Shown here: piece by piece, positions 1 through 10,231 of the stretch
Layout: each line of letters opens with the position of its first letter
How positions within the stretch are numbered: the first letter of the stretch is position 1
NCBI GenBank assembly: GCA_014529385.2
Contig: CM043947.1
Location: 98,490,036-98,554,035 of the forward strand
DNA from: Adiantum capillus-veneris
Taxonomy: Eukaryota; Streptophyta; Polypodiopsida; Polypodiales; Pteridaceae
Direction: 5' to 3'
Length of the DNA: 64,000 bases
Position numbers and translations under genes: made by a program
The notes under the pieces: generated by a model
What the model saw: only the letters and a program-made list of their open reading frames with translations
Databases searched by the model: none
Told to the model about the DNA's origin: nothing

Positions 1-314
1 CAGTGCTGAAGGTGCCAAATTGCAGGAAGCTACCGGGAAGAAGGAAAGCAGGCGGGCGAGGGGGAGGGGGGGTGCGGGGGCGGCACAGGCGGAAATTGCA
101 GGAGCACAGGCGGACGCGGGTGGGGGCGAAGGGGGAGGGGATGGCGGCACGATAGGCGGCAGCGCGCGGGTAGGGGCAGCGCGAAACGGGAGGGGTAGTG
201 CACGGATGAGCAGGGTTAGCGAGGGGACAGGCGGGGGATGGAGGGGGGGAATAGCGATGGCGCAGTAGGGGGAACAACAGCAGCGAGCGTGAGCAGTTCG
301 TAACAAAAAAAAAA
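1..314. other. GC-rich, G-heavy segment ending in A10
   Basis: The first 300 bases are strongly G-rich on the plus strand, unlike the AT-rich sequence that follows. They end in a run of ten A residues (305-314) at the point where a minus-strand copia RT fragment is broken. The open frame over positions 20-268 is a by-product of the base composition and is not called as a gene. The A-run next to a disrupted coding fragment would fit the tail of a retroposed sequence, but no duplication was found to support this. Confidence 0.4.
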
Positions 315-326
315 TGATATCTTACA

Positions 327-575
327 TTTGCACACTTTATCCTCTTGTTCTTTCCTAACAAAACCGTGAGGCTGCGTTACATAAACTTCCTCAAATATGT
401 TACCATTCAAGAAATCAGTAACAATGTCTGATTGATGTACATCCCATCCAAAATGAGCTGCCAATGCACATAGAAAACACATAGTAGTCATATAACAAGT
501 GGGAGCAAAAGTCTCTTCATAATCTATGCCTTTTTCCTGTGCATAACCTTTTGCAATAACTTGAGCCTTATGTGA
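327..575 (-). pseudogene. Ty1/copia reverse transcriptase fragment
   Basis: The minus strand encodes about 83 residues typical of the copia RT (RVT_2) domain. It has the KGYAQEKGIDYEETFAP block, a block around HQSDIVTDFLNG that carries the first catalytic Asp region, and EEVYVTQPHGF. In intact elements the next residues are the YGLKQ block. Here the frame instead runs into a T-rich stretch at 305-314 and unrelated GC-rich DNA. The 5' side starts abruptly at the KAQVIAKGY block. Gag, integrase and RNase H are absent. It is a short, double-truncated relic; the family assignment is secure and function is not expected. Confidence 0.85.
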
Positions 576-2560
576 GGTCCCCAACCCTAGAAGATTGGGG
601 CGACTTGATAGTAGCCTTCCTTTATCCTCAAGTTCCATTGACGACACCCTACTCTAGTTCCATGAAGCAAGGATACGAGCAACAAAAGAGAAGATGTGAT
701 GAGACATGGAAGAGAAGGAAATTGAACAATAAGAAATTGCAAAGTACACAGAGTCGACAGAGGAAATCAAAGATCTGTATTGATATAAGTTGGTATAAGA
801 AGAGCGTAGCTCGTGTCAAACCTTCCGACCACCCCCAAGCTATCTCAGTCTCAATCTCATTATCAATCTTGTGCACAATTCTCAATCTCAATCGCACTCT
901 CATTCACAATCACAATCTCAGTTCGCCATCACAGCCGAACAACCTCCTTCTGATTATGGGGGCTGTCTTCTTCAAGAAAAGTGGCTATTTTTTTCCTCTT
1001 CTTTCTTTAGTAAAACAACCCAAAAATAGGTTCGAAAAGAGGCGTCTTGCACACAAACACATAAGAGCTGCTAAAAGACATCCCACACATGTGAGTTAGC
1101 AAATTTAAAAACTTTTTTATTAAAGTCCTAAAATTCCCGGCCATTTTCAATGACCGGTAGCTCCCAAACGGTTTTGAATTTGCCCGGGATCGTTCCATAT
1201 GAATTTGTCTGTCTCGTCGAGCTCTTTGATAGTTGTGTGATGCAAAAAATCCATATCTTGCTCGGTTTGGCGGAAAATTTACCTGCAAGTTGCTGAAACA
1301 CGCATCAAAATGAAGGAATCTAAAAAAACTCGAAGAAGCGAACTATATTTTCTACATAAAAAACTTCTCTAAATTTTGAACTTAGTACCCTCTAAACTGG
1401 CTCTCGAGAGGTGTCCCGGATCAAAATTTAAGACTTCACAAAACGATCAGAATAAAACCCTAGACTTTGGAAAAACTTTAAAACGAACAAACTTTGCTCC
1501 AAACAAAATATATGTCAAAAACTTTACAAAACAAGTCCTATTACAAAAGAAAACCTCTATCGATCACGATCGTGGTTTGTAAGGGTCATGCACCACAAGC
1601 CAGGTCCATAAATTAAAGGATTCTATGGGAAGATAATTCTTATATCATAAAGATAAAATCTCTTTGACATACCTAAGATCTATAAACAATGCCCGTTTTC
1701 CCACGTTTAAGAGGCAGGACCGCCATTCATAAATCATAAATGTGATATGAGAGTTATATTTCTTAACTAACTAATAGTCTTGTGAAAAGTACCCGACTAA
1801 GCAGGTCCACCCGTCCTTAGCCATAGATCCGTTTGGATACTATTTTTCCATTTTCCACACCCCAGTCACTCGTTCCTCATGTTTTTTAATTACTACCACA
1901 TTGCTTTACATGTACAAAAAGTGTTTCTTTATTAATTTCGACACAGGTTCTTTCATACAGCCTCCAAACATCACCAAAACAATACTTTCTTAAAGAAGGC
2001 TTAATGAAGACAGTTATATATTTTAACAAAATAATTTATTCAATTTCCTTATGAGTTTGCCGCTACCTGCGGAATTTTTGTGTCTAGCCAACAGAGCCTT
2101 TGTAAAGGATTTACTTATTTACTGACCACAAATTGCGCATACTTTCCCAATTGGTAACTGCAGGGGGCATCTCGCTAACCACAAGAGAACTAATAAATCT
2201 TAGCTTATTCTCTGTTAACCGTGAGATCATCTCGCTAACCGTGAGGCATCTCACAAACCATAAGGCATCTTGCTCTACCCACAAGGCATCTTGTTAACCA
2301 CAAAGAACATAAAATATTCCTTTAACAATTTTTCTCTTTAAGTGATTCTTTAGACATGATCAATCAACTCTTAATATCAAACAGTAACAAGTTATCAGGT
2401 AATAACAATTTATCAAACAAATATTTCATTATTCTACAAAATCATATGCTTGTTTCTTGTGATACAATCATGTTTCTTAGACGGCTCAAGGAGAATTCCT
2501 AGACTTGACTTACCAGATCAGCATGTATAATGATACACAATTATAATTTGTCTCTGACTA
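576..2560. other. Non-coding stretch, no gene recognised
   Basis: About 2 kb of AT-rich sequence in which I recognise no conserved domain on either strand. Short open frames occur (for example 649-903 minus and 572-1099 plus), but they overlap one another, lack family motifs and look random. A degenerate short repeat lies at 2166-2305 and is listed separately. Confidence 0.5.
2166..2305. repeat. Degenerate short tandem repeat (GGCATCTYGCTAACCRYAAG-like)
   Basis: Five imperfect copies of a unit resembling GGCATCTCGCTAACCACAAG occur at about 2166, 2226, 2244, 2263 and 2284. Spacing is about 19-21 bases in the last four copies and wider between the first two. No coding meaning is apparent. Confidence 0.5.
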
Positions 2561-2578
2561 GATTGACGACGTGTTCGA

Positions 2579-2737
2579 CTACCTTCCATGTTGGAGGTTG
2601 GGCGCTTCAACTTCTTCCACAATTGATACCTCCACTTGAGTTACAATTGGAGTAGATGATACCTTTCTTTGTAAATTCCTTGGAGACGGAACGACAAGAG
2701 CGTCTTTGGAGCTTCGTGTTACTTGCTTCAGGGCCAT
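2579..2737 (-). CDS. Possible small ORF, 52 aa, unknown
   Basis: An ATG-started minus-strand ORF begins MALKQVTRSSKDALVV and ends QHGR before a stop. It lies about 235 bases downstream of a TATA-like sequence on the same strand (2971-2977), with a pyrimidine-rich leader between them, so it could be a transcribed short gene or the leader ORF of a retroelement. A gypsy gag relic lies just upstream on the same strand, which favours a retroelement origin. No domain is recognised. Coding status is uncertain. Confidence 0.25.
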   Translation of the reverse strand: MALKQVTRSSKDALVVPSPRNLQRKVSSTPIVTQVEVSIVEEVEAPNLQHGR

Positions 2738-2970
2738 CGTATCGTGAGAGACAAGAGGCAGAGAGAAAAAGAGAGCTCTAGAATCCGAGGGACAACACGA
2801 TGGCCGTAAAGATGGATTTGGAGATGGAGATGGATTGAGGGTGAGAGCTTGAGAGAGAGAGATGGAGGATGAGAGATTGAGGGAGAGAAGATACCTTCGA
2901 CATCAATGCAAGAGAGCTTTCACTTTTGAGAACTTCTCTATGTGTGTTGAAAGTGAGGGAAGAGGGGCCT

Positions 2971-2977
2971 TTATATA
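2971..2977 (-). promoter_or_regulatory. TATA-like box, minus strand
   Basis: On the minus strand the sequence reads CCTATATAAAGGCC, a good plant TATA context. It is followed by a CT-rich leader that contains the ATG at 2737. It could be a host promoter or an LTR U3 promoter. Confidence 0.35.
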
Positions 2978-3069
2978 GGCTCTCAAAGCCAAAATCAAAA
3001 TATAAGGATATCGAAATTTAAGCAGGAAGATAAGTTCATGTGAATTTTTTCATCAAATGTTTAGCTCAT

Positions 3070-3640
3070 AGTAAAGAATTTTGTACAGTGGTAAGTTTCA
3101 GGGTTTCTAGTCGCAAGCTAATTGGTTCTCTTAAGCCTTGGCAGAAACGAGCTACTTGCTACTCCATAGTCATTGGAGATGCGTAACGTCTAAGCCTTAC
3201 AAAGATTGCGTAGTGATCTTCTAAGGGTAATCTCTATTGTTTCAAGCTGAATAACTCATTCATCTTTATCACTTCATGGACAGGGGGTAAGTATCTTTCC
3301 TTCACTGCTTGTTTAATTTCCCTCCAACTTTGAGAGTTCTCCAATACTCCCATTTCTAGACAATTTTGTTTCCACCATAATTTTGATTCCTCTTAGAGGC
3401 GAAACATCCCTAGCATTGAGTGCTTTGCAAGCGCGATCTTGTGGCCAAGAAGTCATCATCCATAGCTTTGATCCATACTTTTGCATCTTTCTCAATATCA
3501 GCACCCTCTCCTTTAAGAGAAGGTGGTTGCATTTTTTTGAGCAACAATTTCTTCTCCTGAACTTCTGTAAAAATAACATCATTTTGAGGGTTTTCCAATA
3601 TAGGAGTGATTTCAGGTTTCCCCTAAGTGTACACATATTT
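3070..3640 (-). pseudogene. Ty3/gypsy gag fragment
   Basis: Reading the minus strand with frameshifts gives a recognisable retrotransposon gag core. The order is DAKVWIKAMDDDFLATRSRLQ, then LWWKQNCLEMG, then SWREIKQAVKERYLPPVHE, then KMNELFSLKQ, then blocks resembling LRRYASPMTMEQQVARFCQGL. These are characteristic of plant gypsy gag (retrotrans_gag), which forms the particle shell. The blocks lie in at least two frames with internal stops, so the gene is dead. No protease or RT follows on this strand. Confidence 0.75.
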
Positions 3641-3694
3641 TAACATCAATGTTTATAATAACTCAAAAGGCTAAGGTATTTTTTAGACTTTGAC

Positions 3695-4150
3695 TTATCC
3701 AATCCACTAAATCTCAATCACATAACTTAACCTATCATGACTTATTAAGTCCTTTAAAGCTCAATCACATAACTTAACTAGTAAGGACTTATCTGATCCA
3801 TTAAAACTCAATCACACGATTTAATCAGTCATGACTTATCTGATCCATTAAAACTCAATCACATAACTTAACCAATCATGACTTATCCACTCCTTTAAAG
3901 CTCAGTTACATAACTTAACCAGTCATGACTTATCTGATCCATTAAAACTCAATCACATGACTTAACCAGTTGGCAATCATGCCTTTTTCAGTCCATTAAA
4001 CTCAATCACATGATTTAACTAGTCACGACTTACCTCAATCACATGACTTAACTAGTCATAGCCTATTCAATACACCAAATCTTAAATACATGACTTAACC
4101 AGTCATGGCTTATTCAATCCACCAAAACTTAATTGACTTAACCAGTCAAA
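3695..4150. repeat. Tandem array, about 47-bp unit
   Basis: Roughly ten degenerate copies of a unit of about 47 bp. The unit contains CTCAATCACATAACTTAACC, then AGTCATGACTTAT, then a CCATTAAA or CCTTTAAAG spacer. Copies differ by point changes and small deletions; the array decays toward 4150. No ORF spans it. It looks like a minisatellite. Confidence 0.8.
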
Positions 4151-4252
4151 CAATTATCCTAAAGAAAAACAACTCGATTTCCTATTCATAAAGTCATCAA
4201 AATGTCATACACATGCATAAATTAAAAAAAAATAATAACATACCTCGTTTAT

Positions 4253-4336
4253 TTGGAAATGGTTGCTTTGCTCGGCTTGTTTGAAAATGATTACTTTGCT
4301 ATGCTTGTTTGGAAATGATTGCTTTGCTCGGCTTTT
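4253..4336. repeat. 28-bp tandem repeat, three copies
   Basis: Three successive 28-base units of the form TTGGAAATGRTTGCTTTGCTCG plus GCTTGT, beginning at 4253, 4281 and 4309. The middle copy has a few substitutions. Confidence 0.8.
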
Positions 4337-4383
4337 TTGGATAGAATGTTAGATAGAAATGTTAAGTTTTTTAGATAGAAATA

Positions 4384-4422
4384 GAGAGAGACAGAGATAA
4401 ATGAAGAAAGAGAGAGAGAAAT

Positions 4423-4468
<46 letters not shown>
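4384..4468. repeat. (GA)n/(GATA) microsatellite
   Basis: GA-rich microsatellite with GATA interruptions and a perfect GA run near 4434-4468. It directly abuts the 3' end of the minus-strand LINE, so on the LINE's strand it reads as a (TC)n tail. Confidence 0.9.
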
Positions 4469-4469
<1 letters not shown>

Positions 4470-4474
<5 letters not shown>

Positions 4475-6013
4475 TATCATCCTCGGAGGTCAAATATGAC
4501 CTATGGGACCAAATGAACATGTCACGTTTTGTGAGTGGAGGTCATAAGTGACTCTCGATGCTAAAAAATGGTTGAAATGAGCGTCGCAATAGAGAGTCCA
4601 CATCGTGGTTGGGAGAGGAAGGTATGTAGGGAGAGCTCATGGTTGAATATATGGGGAAAAGAGGACCTAATGTGGTCAAAAGCTGAGCACTCAAGTAGAG
4701 TGTGGTACTCACTCTCTCGCACTTGACGAGGGCATAAGGTGCAAAGTTGATGAGACTCCTCGCCAGTGCCCCAACGTCCTGTCTCACAGCGTAGAGAATG
4801 GAAGCTAAGACAAATGGAGGCAATGGTGTGGATTGCACTCAATGGGATGGGCTCAAGGATGTAGGGATGGGTTCGGTTACTGCGTTCGGAGAAGAAGAGA
4901 GATTTGTAGTTTGGTGCAATGTGTGTGGTGTAATGGCTGAAGCGAGAACCTCCGAATTTCTCCCAGTTGATGATACATTGGCGTTGTAAGAATGCCTCAT
5001 TAACTTGGGAGTCGATCGACGCATCCTTGACCAAGTGACATGCATCCCATCTTCCAAACCATTTCTTTATGTCAAGCATCCACCCTGAACTTAGTATTTT
5101 ACTCTTGCATGTCTTTTGGACCTTTTGACTTGTCTTAAGCATGTACTCCACAACCCTTTGCATGCCCAAGACCTCAATGGGAAGCGATCCGGTTTCAAGA
5201 AGTAAGAGCATGTAGGGTGTTTGTGTCTTGACTTGGAGAAAGTTGGTGAGAAAACGCTTTTGGACATTCTCAAACTCTTTCCAAGTAGAATTCCCGATGC
5301 TACCACCCCACACCTCCACTCCATAAAGAAGCACCGGTGTCACCAATGTGTCAAAGAGGTACTTTTTGAGAGCCCAACACTTGATTTCTCCAGCATTGCA
5401 CATATTCTCAAATGCATAACAAGCCCTCTTTTCGGCTTCCCAGCGACGCATTGCGCAATCCTTCCATCTATGATTGTATGGAACCTCAAGGCCAAGGTAC
5501 TTGAAGCTATCTACCCCTTCAAGTTGTTCATTGTTGTATACAATGCATGGATTTTCATCATTGAGGGTCTTTACAAGCATAACCTTGGTTTTGGATCCAT
5601 TCACGATCAGCCCGCTATATAGGCAAAAGCGTTCCAAGACACTCATAAGCTTTTGTGCATCTTCTAAGGTATGTGCCAAGAGCAGTACATCATCGGCATA
5701 AAGCAAAAGCATGATCACCGCATTTCTGATCTTAACCTCTTCTATGCCTTCTTGTTGCATAAAATCAAGAACCATGCATTCCAATTTATCAATGAGTAGC
5801 CCAAAGAGGGTTGGGGAAAGTGGGCATCCTTGTTTGACACCAATGGTGTTTGCAAAAATTTTTGACATTCCATCTCCCATACGTAGTCGACATATCTCTT
5901 GGCACTTGAAGGCTTTGCATATGTCTCCAATGATTTCCTCGCGGTACCATGTCAAAAGATTTCTTGAAATCCACAAAGCAACAATACAACTTTTTTCCTT
6001 TCAATCGAGACAC
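4470..6013 (-). mobile_element. LINE non-LTR retrotransposon, 3' part
   Basis: The minus strand carries the 3' part of a LINE. Coding sequence runs from the RT active site to a C-terminal CCHC knuckle, followed by about 90 bases of non-coding DNA and a (TC)n tract. Its 5' side stops at 6013, where the LTR of another element begins. The missing upstream RT block is found beyond that element at 12262-12309, so the LINE was split by insertion. The copy is 5'-truncated within the RT, as is usual for LINEs. Confidence 0.9.
4561..6013 (-). pseudogene. LINE ORF2 (reverse transcriptase, C-terminal part)
   Basis: ORF2 of LINEs encodes endonuclease and reverse transcriptase. Visible in order are KLYCCFVDFKKSFDMVPR (first catalytic Asp), IGVKQGCPLSPTLFGLLIDKLE, LLLYADDVLLLA (catalytic YADD), a long C-terminal region with PVLLYGVEVWGG, and near the end a knuckle C-x2-C-x9-H-x4-C (CTLCPRQVRESEYHTLLEC). 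A frameshift, apparently with a small deletion, lies near 5880-5940 between the first Asp block and the GVKQGCPLSP block. The endonuclease and the start of RT are missing. From the first catalytic block onward the domain order is normal for plant LINEs, but the copy cannot be active. Confidence 0.9.
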
Positions 6014-8005
6014 TGGTGTAGCCAAAGCATGTCAACTCTAGAAGGTGGCATGGACAGATGTGTGTAGGCAAGCAGAGGCATGGCAAAGGACTGGGGCAGC
6101 TAGGAAAATCATGGGATGGCAGGTAGCAGCAGAATTGTATGCATGATGTGGCTTATAGGCCAAGAAAGGCTCCATGAGGGGCTAATTTGGGTAGCAAGTG
6201 AGGGAGATACAAAGTGAAGATTTTGGGTCCAGGAATGAAGAGCTTGAAGTGCTGAAGGAGCAGGTCCAGACGACTCATCAATCCGAGCTACGGAGCGCAA
6301 GGTATTGAAGGTTGAAGCTTTAATGGTTTGCACATTTTTTCCGGACAGGACAGCAGGAGATAGGTAATCCAAGTGGAAATTGAGGTATAGATGTGTAGAG
6401 CTCAAGTCATGGGGTCTACCCGTCTTTTCGGATTGCGGATCCGAGCCATGGTTTGCAAGATATACTCAGTTGAATTTTTACCGAGAGCCGGGTCTGAGTC
6501 CGTTTGACTGTATTGGAGGATGTGCCATCTGGCATCTTTTCGGCCTCGCCAAAGTTTTCAATGATAATATACACAATGTGGAGTTAGTACAAAGTCACGG
6601 CACGTGATTCCGAGCCTCTAGCACAGAGTTATGGTATGGCCAAGCCTGAGTAGTTAAGAGTGAAATATTTGCAGATGGTTTTTTAGGTTTTTTATGGCCT
6701 TGGTTCGAGGGCTAGGAGAGTCATGAGGTGTGTAAAAGTTGGAGGAAGACGGGGTAGATTCAATGAGGTTTTTGCCGGGTTCGACAGCTCTGCAAATGGA
6801 CCATCAGGGGCCAGTTGGCAAGCAGAACAAGTGGGGGAAGACAAAGGTTTTTTTAAATGGTGGTTTTGTTTCTTTTCAAGGCCTTGAGGCATGAGTTGTG
6901 TGGAGCTGCCGCGTGGCGGCCGGGTAAAACCCATAGGCGTAGTCACGAGCTAGGGGGTCGTGGTATAAGACTAAGGCCATGAGGCCTCTAAGGTACACAA
7001 GAGGGGAGATCTCCCTCCCAAGGGCTATGGCGTGCATGTTGCGGCCCTGCCAGGCGTTGAACGCGGCGCTGCGTGGCGGTTTGGTGGCGATTTTGGCGGT
7101 GCAGAAGTGGTGGCACGCCCGTGGGCGCCCCGCGTGGGGTGAAATTTCATAGTGATGATGTGGCAGTTAAGGGCCGGTTCCCAAGGCCGCTAAGGGTCCA
7201 AATTTTGGAGGATAGGGGTGTACCCCCCCCCCCCCCCCTCCCATAGCGACATCGCTATTGCTTGAGGAAGGGAGGGGTCTCGCTGCAGAGAGGTGATGAC
7301 GGGGCAGTTAAAGGGAGAGCCAAGGACACTCAAAGGCCCAAGGGGAACTCCAGGCGGCCAAATGGAAGGGACAAAGTGCCAAGGTGTACACCATGCAAAT
7401 GTTTCCAAAAAATCAAATGTGCCAAGTGTTGGCAATGCAAACAAATTCTAAAAGAGGCTCTAAGTGGAAGCCACGGGAGGAGAAACTCATCTTTTTTTCT
7501 TTTTTAGACCTCCTAGGGACACCCCTATAAAAGGTTGTAAATGCGAAAATTTGGGGTATTTTTTGACTGAGTGTGTGGGTGGAAGCTTGAAGCTTGTGTG
7601 TTGCTAAGCTTGCCATTGAAGCTGCATACTTGATTGTACTACTCCCTATGCAATAATACCACTTATTTGCACCAATCTCTTGTGTTGCTTCTCCCCATTC
7701 CCCTACTTTTCTCTCGCTCTTCGTGTATTGGCCATTGCTTGCAACTCGAAAGGTGCTACCAAGAGGGTAGATTAGGAGTGTTCTGTGAGTCGGAAAGGGT
7801 GAGTTGAGCAGTGTGGGTGCATTTGTGCTGTGGGGTGTTTTTTGCAAGGTGTGAGATAGTTATTTTGTATGCTAAAGTGGAGTTGTTAGTGCAAATTAGC
7901 CAATTTGAAGGTGTTATTTGAGAGGTTAGGGGTGTCGTGGAATCCTTGGGCTATAGAGAGGCAAATATTTTGTGTGCTGGGTGTGTTCCCTATTCTCCCT
8001 CTCCA
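6014..8005 (+). repeat. 5' LTR of the LARD-like element
   Basis: 1,992 bp, aligned along its whole length with 10232-12261. It holds a TATA box at 7526 and a run of 16 C residues at 7223-7238. The region about 7020-7140 is GC-rich. No long ORF in it is conserved between the two LTRs with coding character. Confidence 0.9.
7526..7532 (+). promoter_or_regulatory. LTR TATA box
   Basis: TATAAAA in the context ACCCCTATAAAAGGTTG. The same motif and context recur at 11766 in the right LTR. It is the likely start region for transcription of this element. Confidence 0.6.
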
Positions 8006-8010
8006 TCTTT

Positions 8011-8028
8011 TGGTGCCCCTATTGAGGA
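8011..8028 (+). other. Primer-binding-site-like sequence
   Basis: TGGTGCCCCTATTGAGG begins five bases after the LTR end. The TGG start matches the CCA end of a tRNA, but I could not assign the tRNA. A closely related sequence follows the 5' LTR of element Z on the minus strand (61085-61115). Confidence 0.55.
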
Positions 8029-8132
8029 GCTACTTGATGCTCCAATTTGCGTTTGAAAGTGGTGCTTTTTAGCCGAAAAAGCGGTTGGCTGATGGCCGAG
8101 ATGTTTGATGGTCGATTTCGAAGCTGACAGAG

Positions 8133-8699
8133 ATGGTGGAGCCAGGTTTTGGCCCCATATTTACGGGCATTGAAGATCCCGAGGATTGGTGAGCAGATTT
8201 TGAATTATGGTTGCTGTCGATGCGTATGTCGATGGATTCAAAAAGGTTACAGACGGTGCCATTGTTGATGCGAGGACGAGCCAAGGTGTGGTTCGATGGC
8301 GTAAAGAGCAGTGATCGAGAATCATGGCAAAAGCTGCAGAGTCAGTTTCTGGAGCGATTTCGAGAGGTGATTACAGCGAAAAATGCCGGTGCAAGGCTGA
8401 AGGCGGTACACCAGGATGTAAGTAAAGATTTCTATATTTTCATTGAGCAGTTTGAAGCTTGTTGGAAGTAGTTGGAGATTGCTACTGGGGTCAAAAGAAA
8501 TCAATCTTTGAAGCTGTCAAAGATGTTAGAGTGCTTGCATCCAAGGATTAGAGAAAAATCAAAGATGGTGCAGATACCTATGAAGACATGGTCTATCTGG
8601 CAAAGATAAAGAGCAGAAAGGTGAAGTGAAAGTTGGGGCTAGGCGTGTTAAAGCCAATAGATTATAAGCCTGTTGCGGCGGCAGCAAAGTGTTCTTTGG
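8133..8699 (+). pseudogene. Gag-like gene, broken
   Basis: From the ATG the frame reads MVEPGFGPIFTGIEDPEDW, then a TGA in place of a Trp codon, then ADFELWLLSM, LLMRGRAKVWFDGV, WQKLQSQFLERFREV and FIEQFEACWK. This is the retrotransposon gag core (compare the W-F-x-G and F-x-x-x-F blocks of gypsy gags). A TAG follows at 8469. Beyond it the frame continues as gag-like LEIATGVKRN and LKLSKMLECLHPRI, then shifts near 8555 to KDGADTYEDMVYLAKIKSRK. Two more stops precede the long acidic frame. No zinc knuckle was seen. Confidence 0.7.
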
Positions 8700-8710
8700 T
8701 CTGACCAAAG

Positions 8711-10093
8711 GTGATTCCAATTGCTCGGAATGACCAGCCTGTTGAGGTAAGACCTACTATTGGTTATGTTCCTTGGAGGTTTCCAGTTTGTGATGTGCAT
8801 GTGCCGAGGGTGGAAGAGCTTGTCAACGAGGGTAAGCTCCATGTCGAGGTGAACCAAGATGCAAAAGCGGTAGTGGATGTGGAGGTTCTAGTACGGATTG
8901 AAGAGGTAAATCATGTTCTTGTTGAAAGTTTGCATGAAAAGGTAGCAGAATGCAATCGAGATGCAGATACCGAGGGTTCAGAAGCTGATGAAGAAAGTTT
9001 GCAAAGTGGTGAAGATGGTCAAGATTTTGTGGAGAAGCAAGTGGATGCAGATGCTGATATGGAGTCGATATATGATGCCGATGTCAATGAAGATACAAGC
9101 TCAATTAGCTGGGAGACAAGTGAGGAGGATAGAGCGGATGAGTCCACATCCTATGACGAAGAGACGGAATCTGATGAACCTGAACTGGTAAAGGTAAAGC
9201 TGCCCTCTTATATTTTTGATGATATGGTAGTAGCCCATGTGCAAGAAGAGCAGGGAACAGAGCAAGCCGAGATGCTTGATGAAATCCAAGTGGAGCGGTC
9301 TAGACCTACCGATGATGATATGCAGGTAAAGGTAGTGTGTGGTGCCATGCTAATGGCTGTGCTAATGAAAGTAGCGGTGGAATGTGCCATGGTGGTGCAA
9401 CATGTGCAGAAGCTTTCCAAGAGAGATAAAGCGGCCGTGTCTATGGAGGAAATTGAGCTGGATGTGATAGAGAACGAGTTTCTCTCTTCCATAGAGGAGC
9501 ATGATGCAGCGGTAGAAGAGGTGATTGAAGCTAAAAAGCAAGAGGTGTTGATCGACCTTGAAGGGCCGGTTGACAAGGAAGGGCTTGATGATGCTGGAAT
9601 TGAGTGTGTGGCCAAAGACGAGGTTGTGATGCCAAAGACGGAGGAGATTTCGATGCAGCAGACATGTCCAATGGTGGAGGAAGGAGAATCTCAAGCAGTG
9701 GCTTTGCTTCCAGTGAAGGTATGTGAATTATGGTTGATGAAAAAGATGGTAGATACAGCTCTATGGAGGCTAGTTCAGCAGGTACAGAGGTATACGCTCA
9801 AAGCCTCCACTTTAATTGGTTGGGAGGGAGGGTCAAACATGTGTTGTAGCTTGGTCTCATGTACAATTTTTTTTTATGATAATATGATTGGTGCTGCTTG
9901 GTATGGAGTAGACAGGTTGCAAAGGAATACATGGAGTGCAGAAGGTAGGCTATGGGTAGTCTACACACATGGTGGTCTAGGTGCTGGGGTACGACACTCT
10001 GGTGAGCAGTTACAGATTGGTGAAGGATATCAAAGGCAGGTGTTTGATCCAGGTGGAAGCTATGTGATGAAGGGGGTGGGGCAACCCACTTGA
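8711..10093 (+). CDS. Long acidic ORF in LARD-like element, unknown product
   Basis: A 460-codon stop-free frame that continues from the broken gag. It opens without an ATG, and the first in-frame ATG is near residue 117 (about 9059), so it probably belongs to a gag-derived polyprotein. Residues about 35-180 and 270-330 are very rich in Glu and Asp, with blocks such as DADTEGSEADEESLQSGEDG and TSEEDRADESTSYDEETESD. No protease D-S/T-G, RT or integrase motif is present. The last 130 residues are less acidic and may be non-coding sequence that happens to be open. I do not recognise the family. Keeping 1.4 kb open next to a broken gag is unusual. Confidence 0.45.
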   Translation: MIPIARNDQPVEVRPTIGYVPWRFPVCDVHVPRVEELVNEGKLHVEVNQDAKAVVDVEVLVRIEEVNHVLVESLHEKVAECNRDADTEGSEADEESLQSGEDGQDFVEKQVDADADMESIYDADVNEDTSSISWETSEEDRADESTSYDEETESDEPELVKVKLPSYIFDDMVVAHVQEEQGTEQAEMLDEIQVERSRPTDDDMQVKVVCGAMLMAVLMKVAVECAMVVQHVQKLSKRDKAAVSMEEIELDVIENEFLSSIEEHDAAVEEVIEAKKQEVLIDLEGPVDKEGLDDAGIECVAKDEVVMPKTEEISMQQTCPMVEEGESQAVALLPVKVCELWLMKKMVDTALWRLVQQVQRYTLKASTLIGWEGGSNMCCSLVSCTIFFYDNMIGAAWYGVDRLQRNTWSAEGRLWVVYTHGGLGAGVRHSGEQLQIGEGYQRQVFDPGGSYVMKGVGQPT

Positions 10094-10231
10094 AGGTTTG
10101 GCAATAGGGTGCAATAAAATAGTGTGCATATGGTTTTAGTTCTCTCATAGTGTGTGCCCGGTTTTGCAGTTAGAAAGAGAATAAAGCTTTTATGTGGTTG
10201 AGCATAAATGCCAACAGGGGGTGGGCAATGA

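Noticed and set aside
20-268. 82-codon frame in GC-rich DNA
   Set aside because: Low-complexity Gly/Ala/Arg sequence from G-rich DNA with no motif or codon structure.
3695-4150. Regular repeats that might be a CRISPR array
   Set aside because: Units are degenerate and directly tandem without unique spacers, and the DNA is eukaryotic. The array at 47244-47551 was considered too: its spacing is irregular and no cas gene is present.
6014-8005. Open frames inside the LARD LTRs (for example 7413-7847 minus)
   Set aside because: Similar frames appear in the other LTR only because the DNA is duplicated. No domain is present and indels change their ends.
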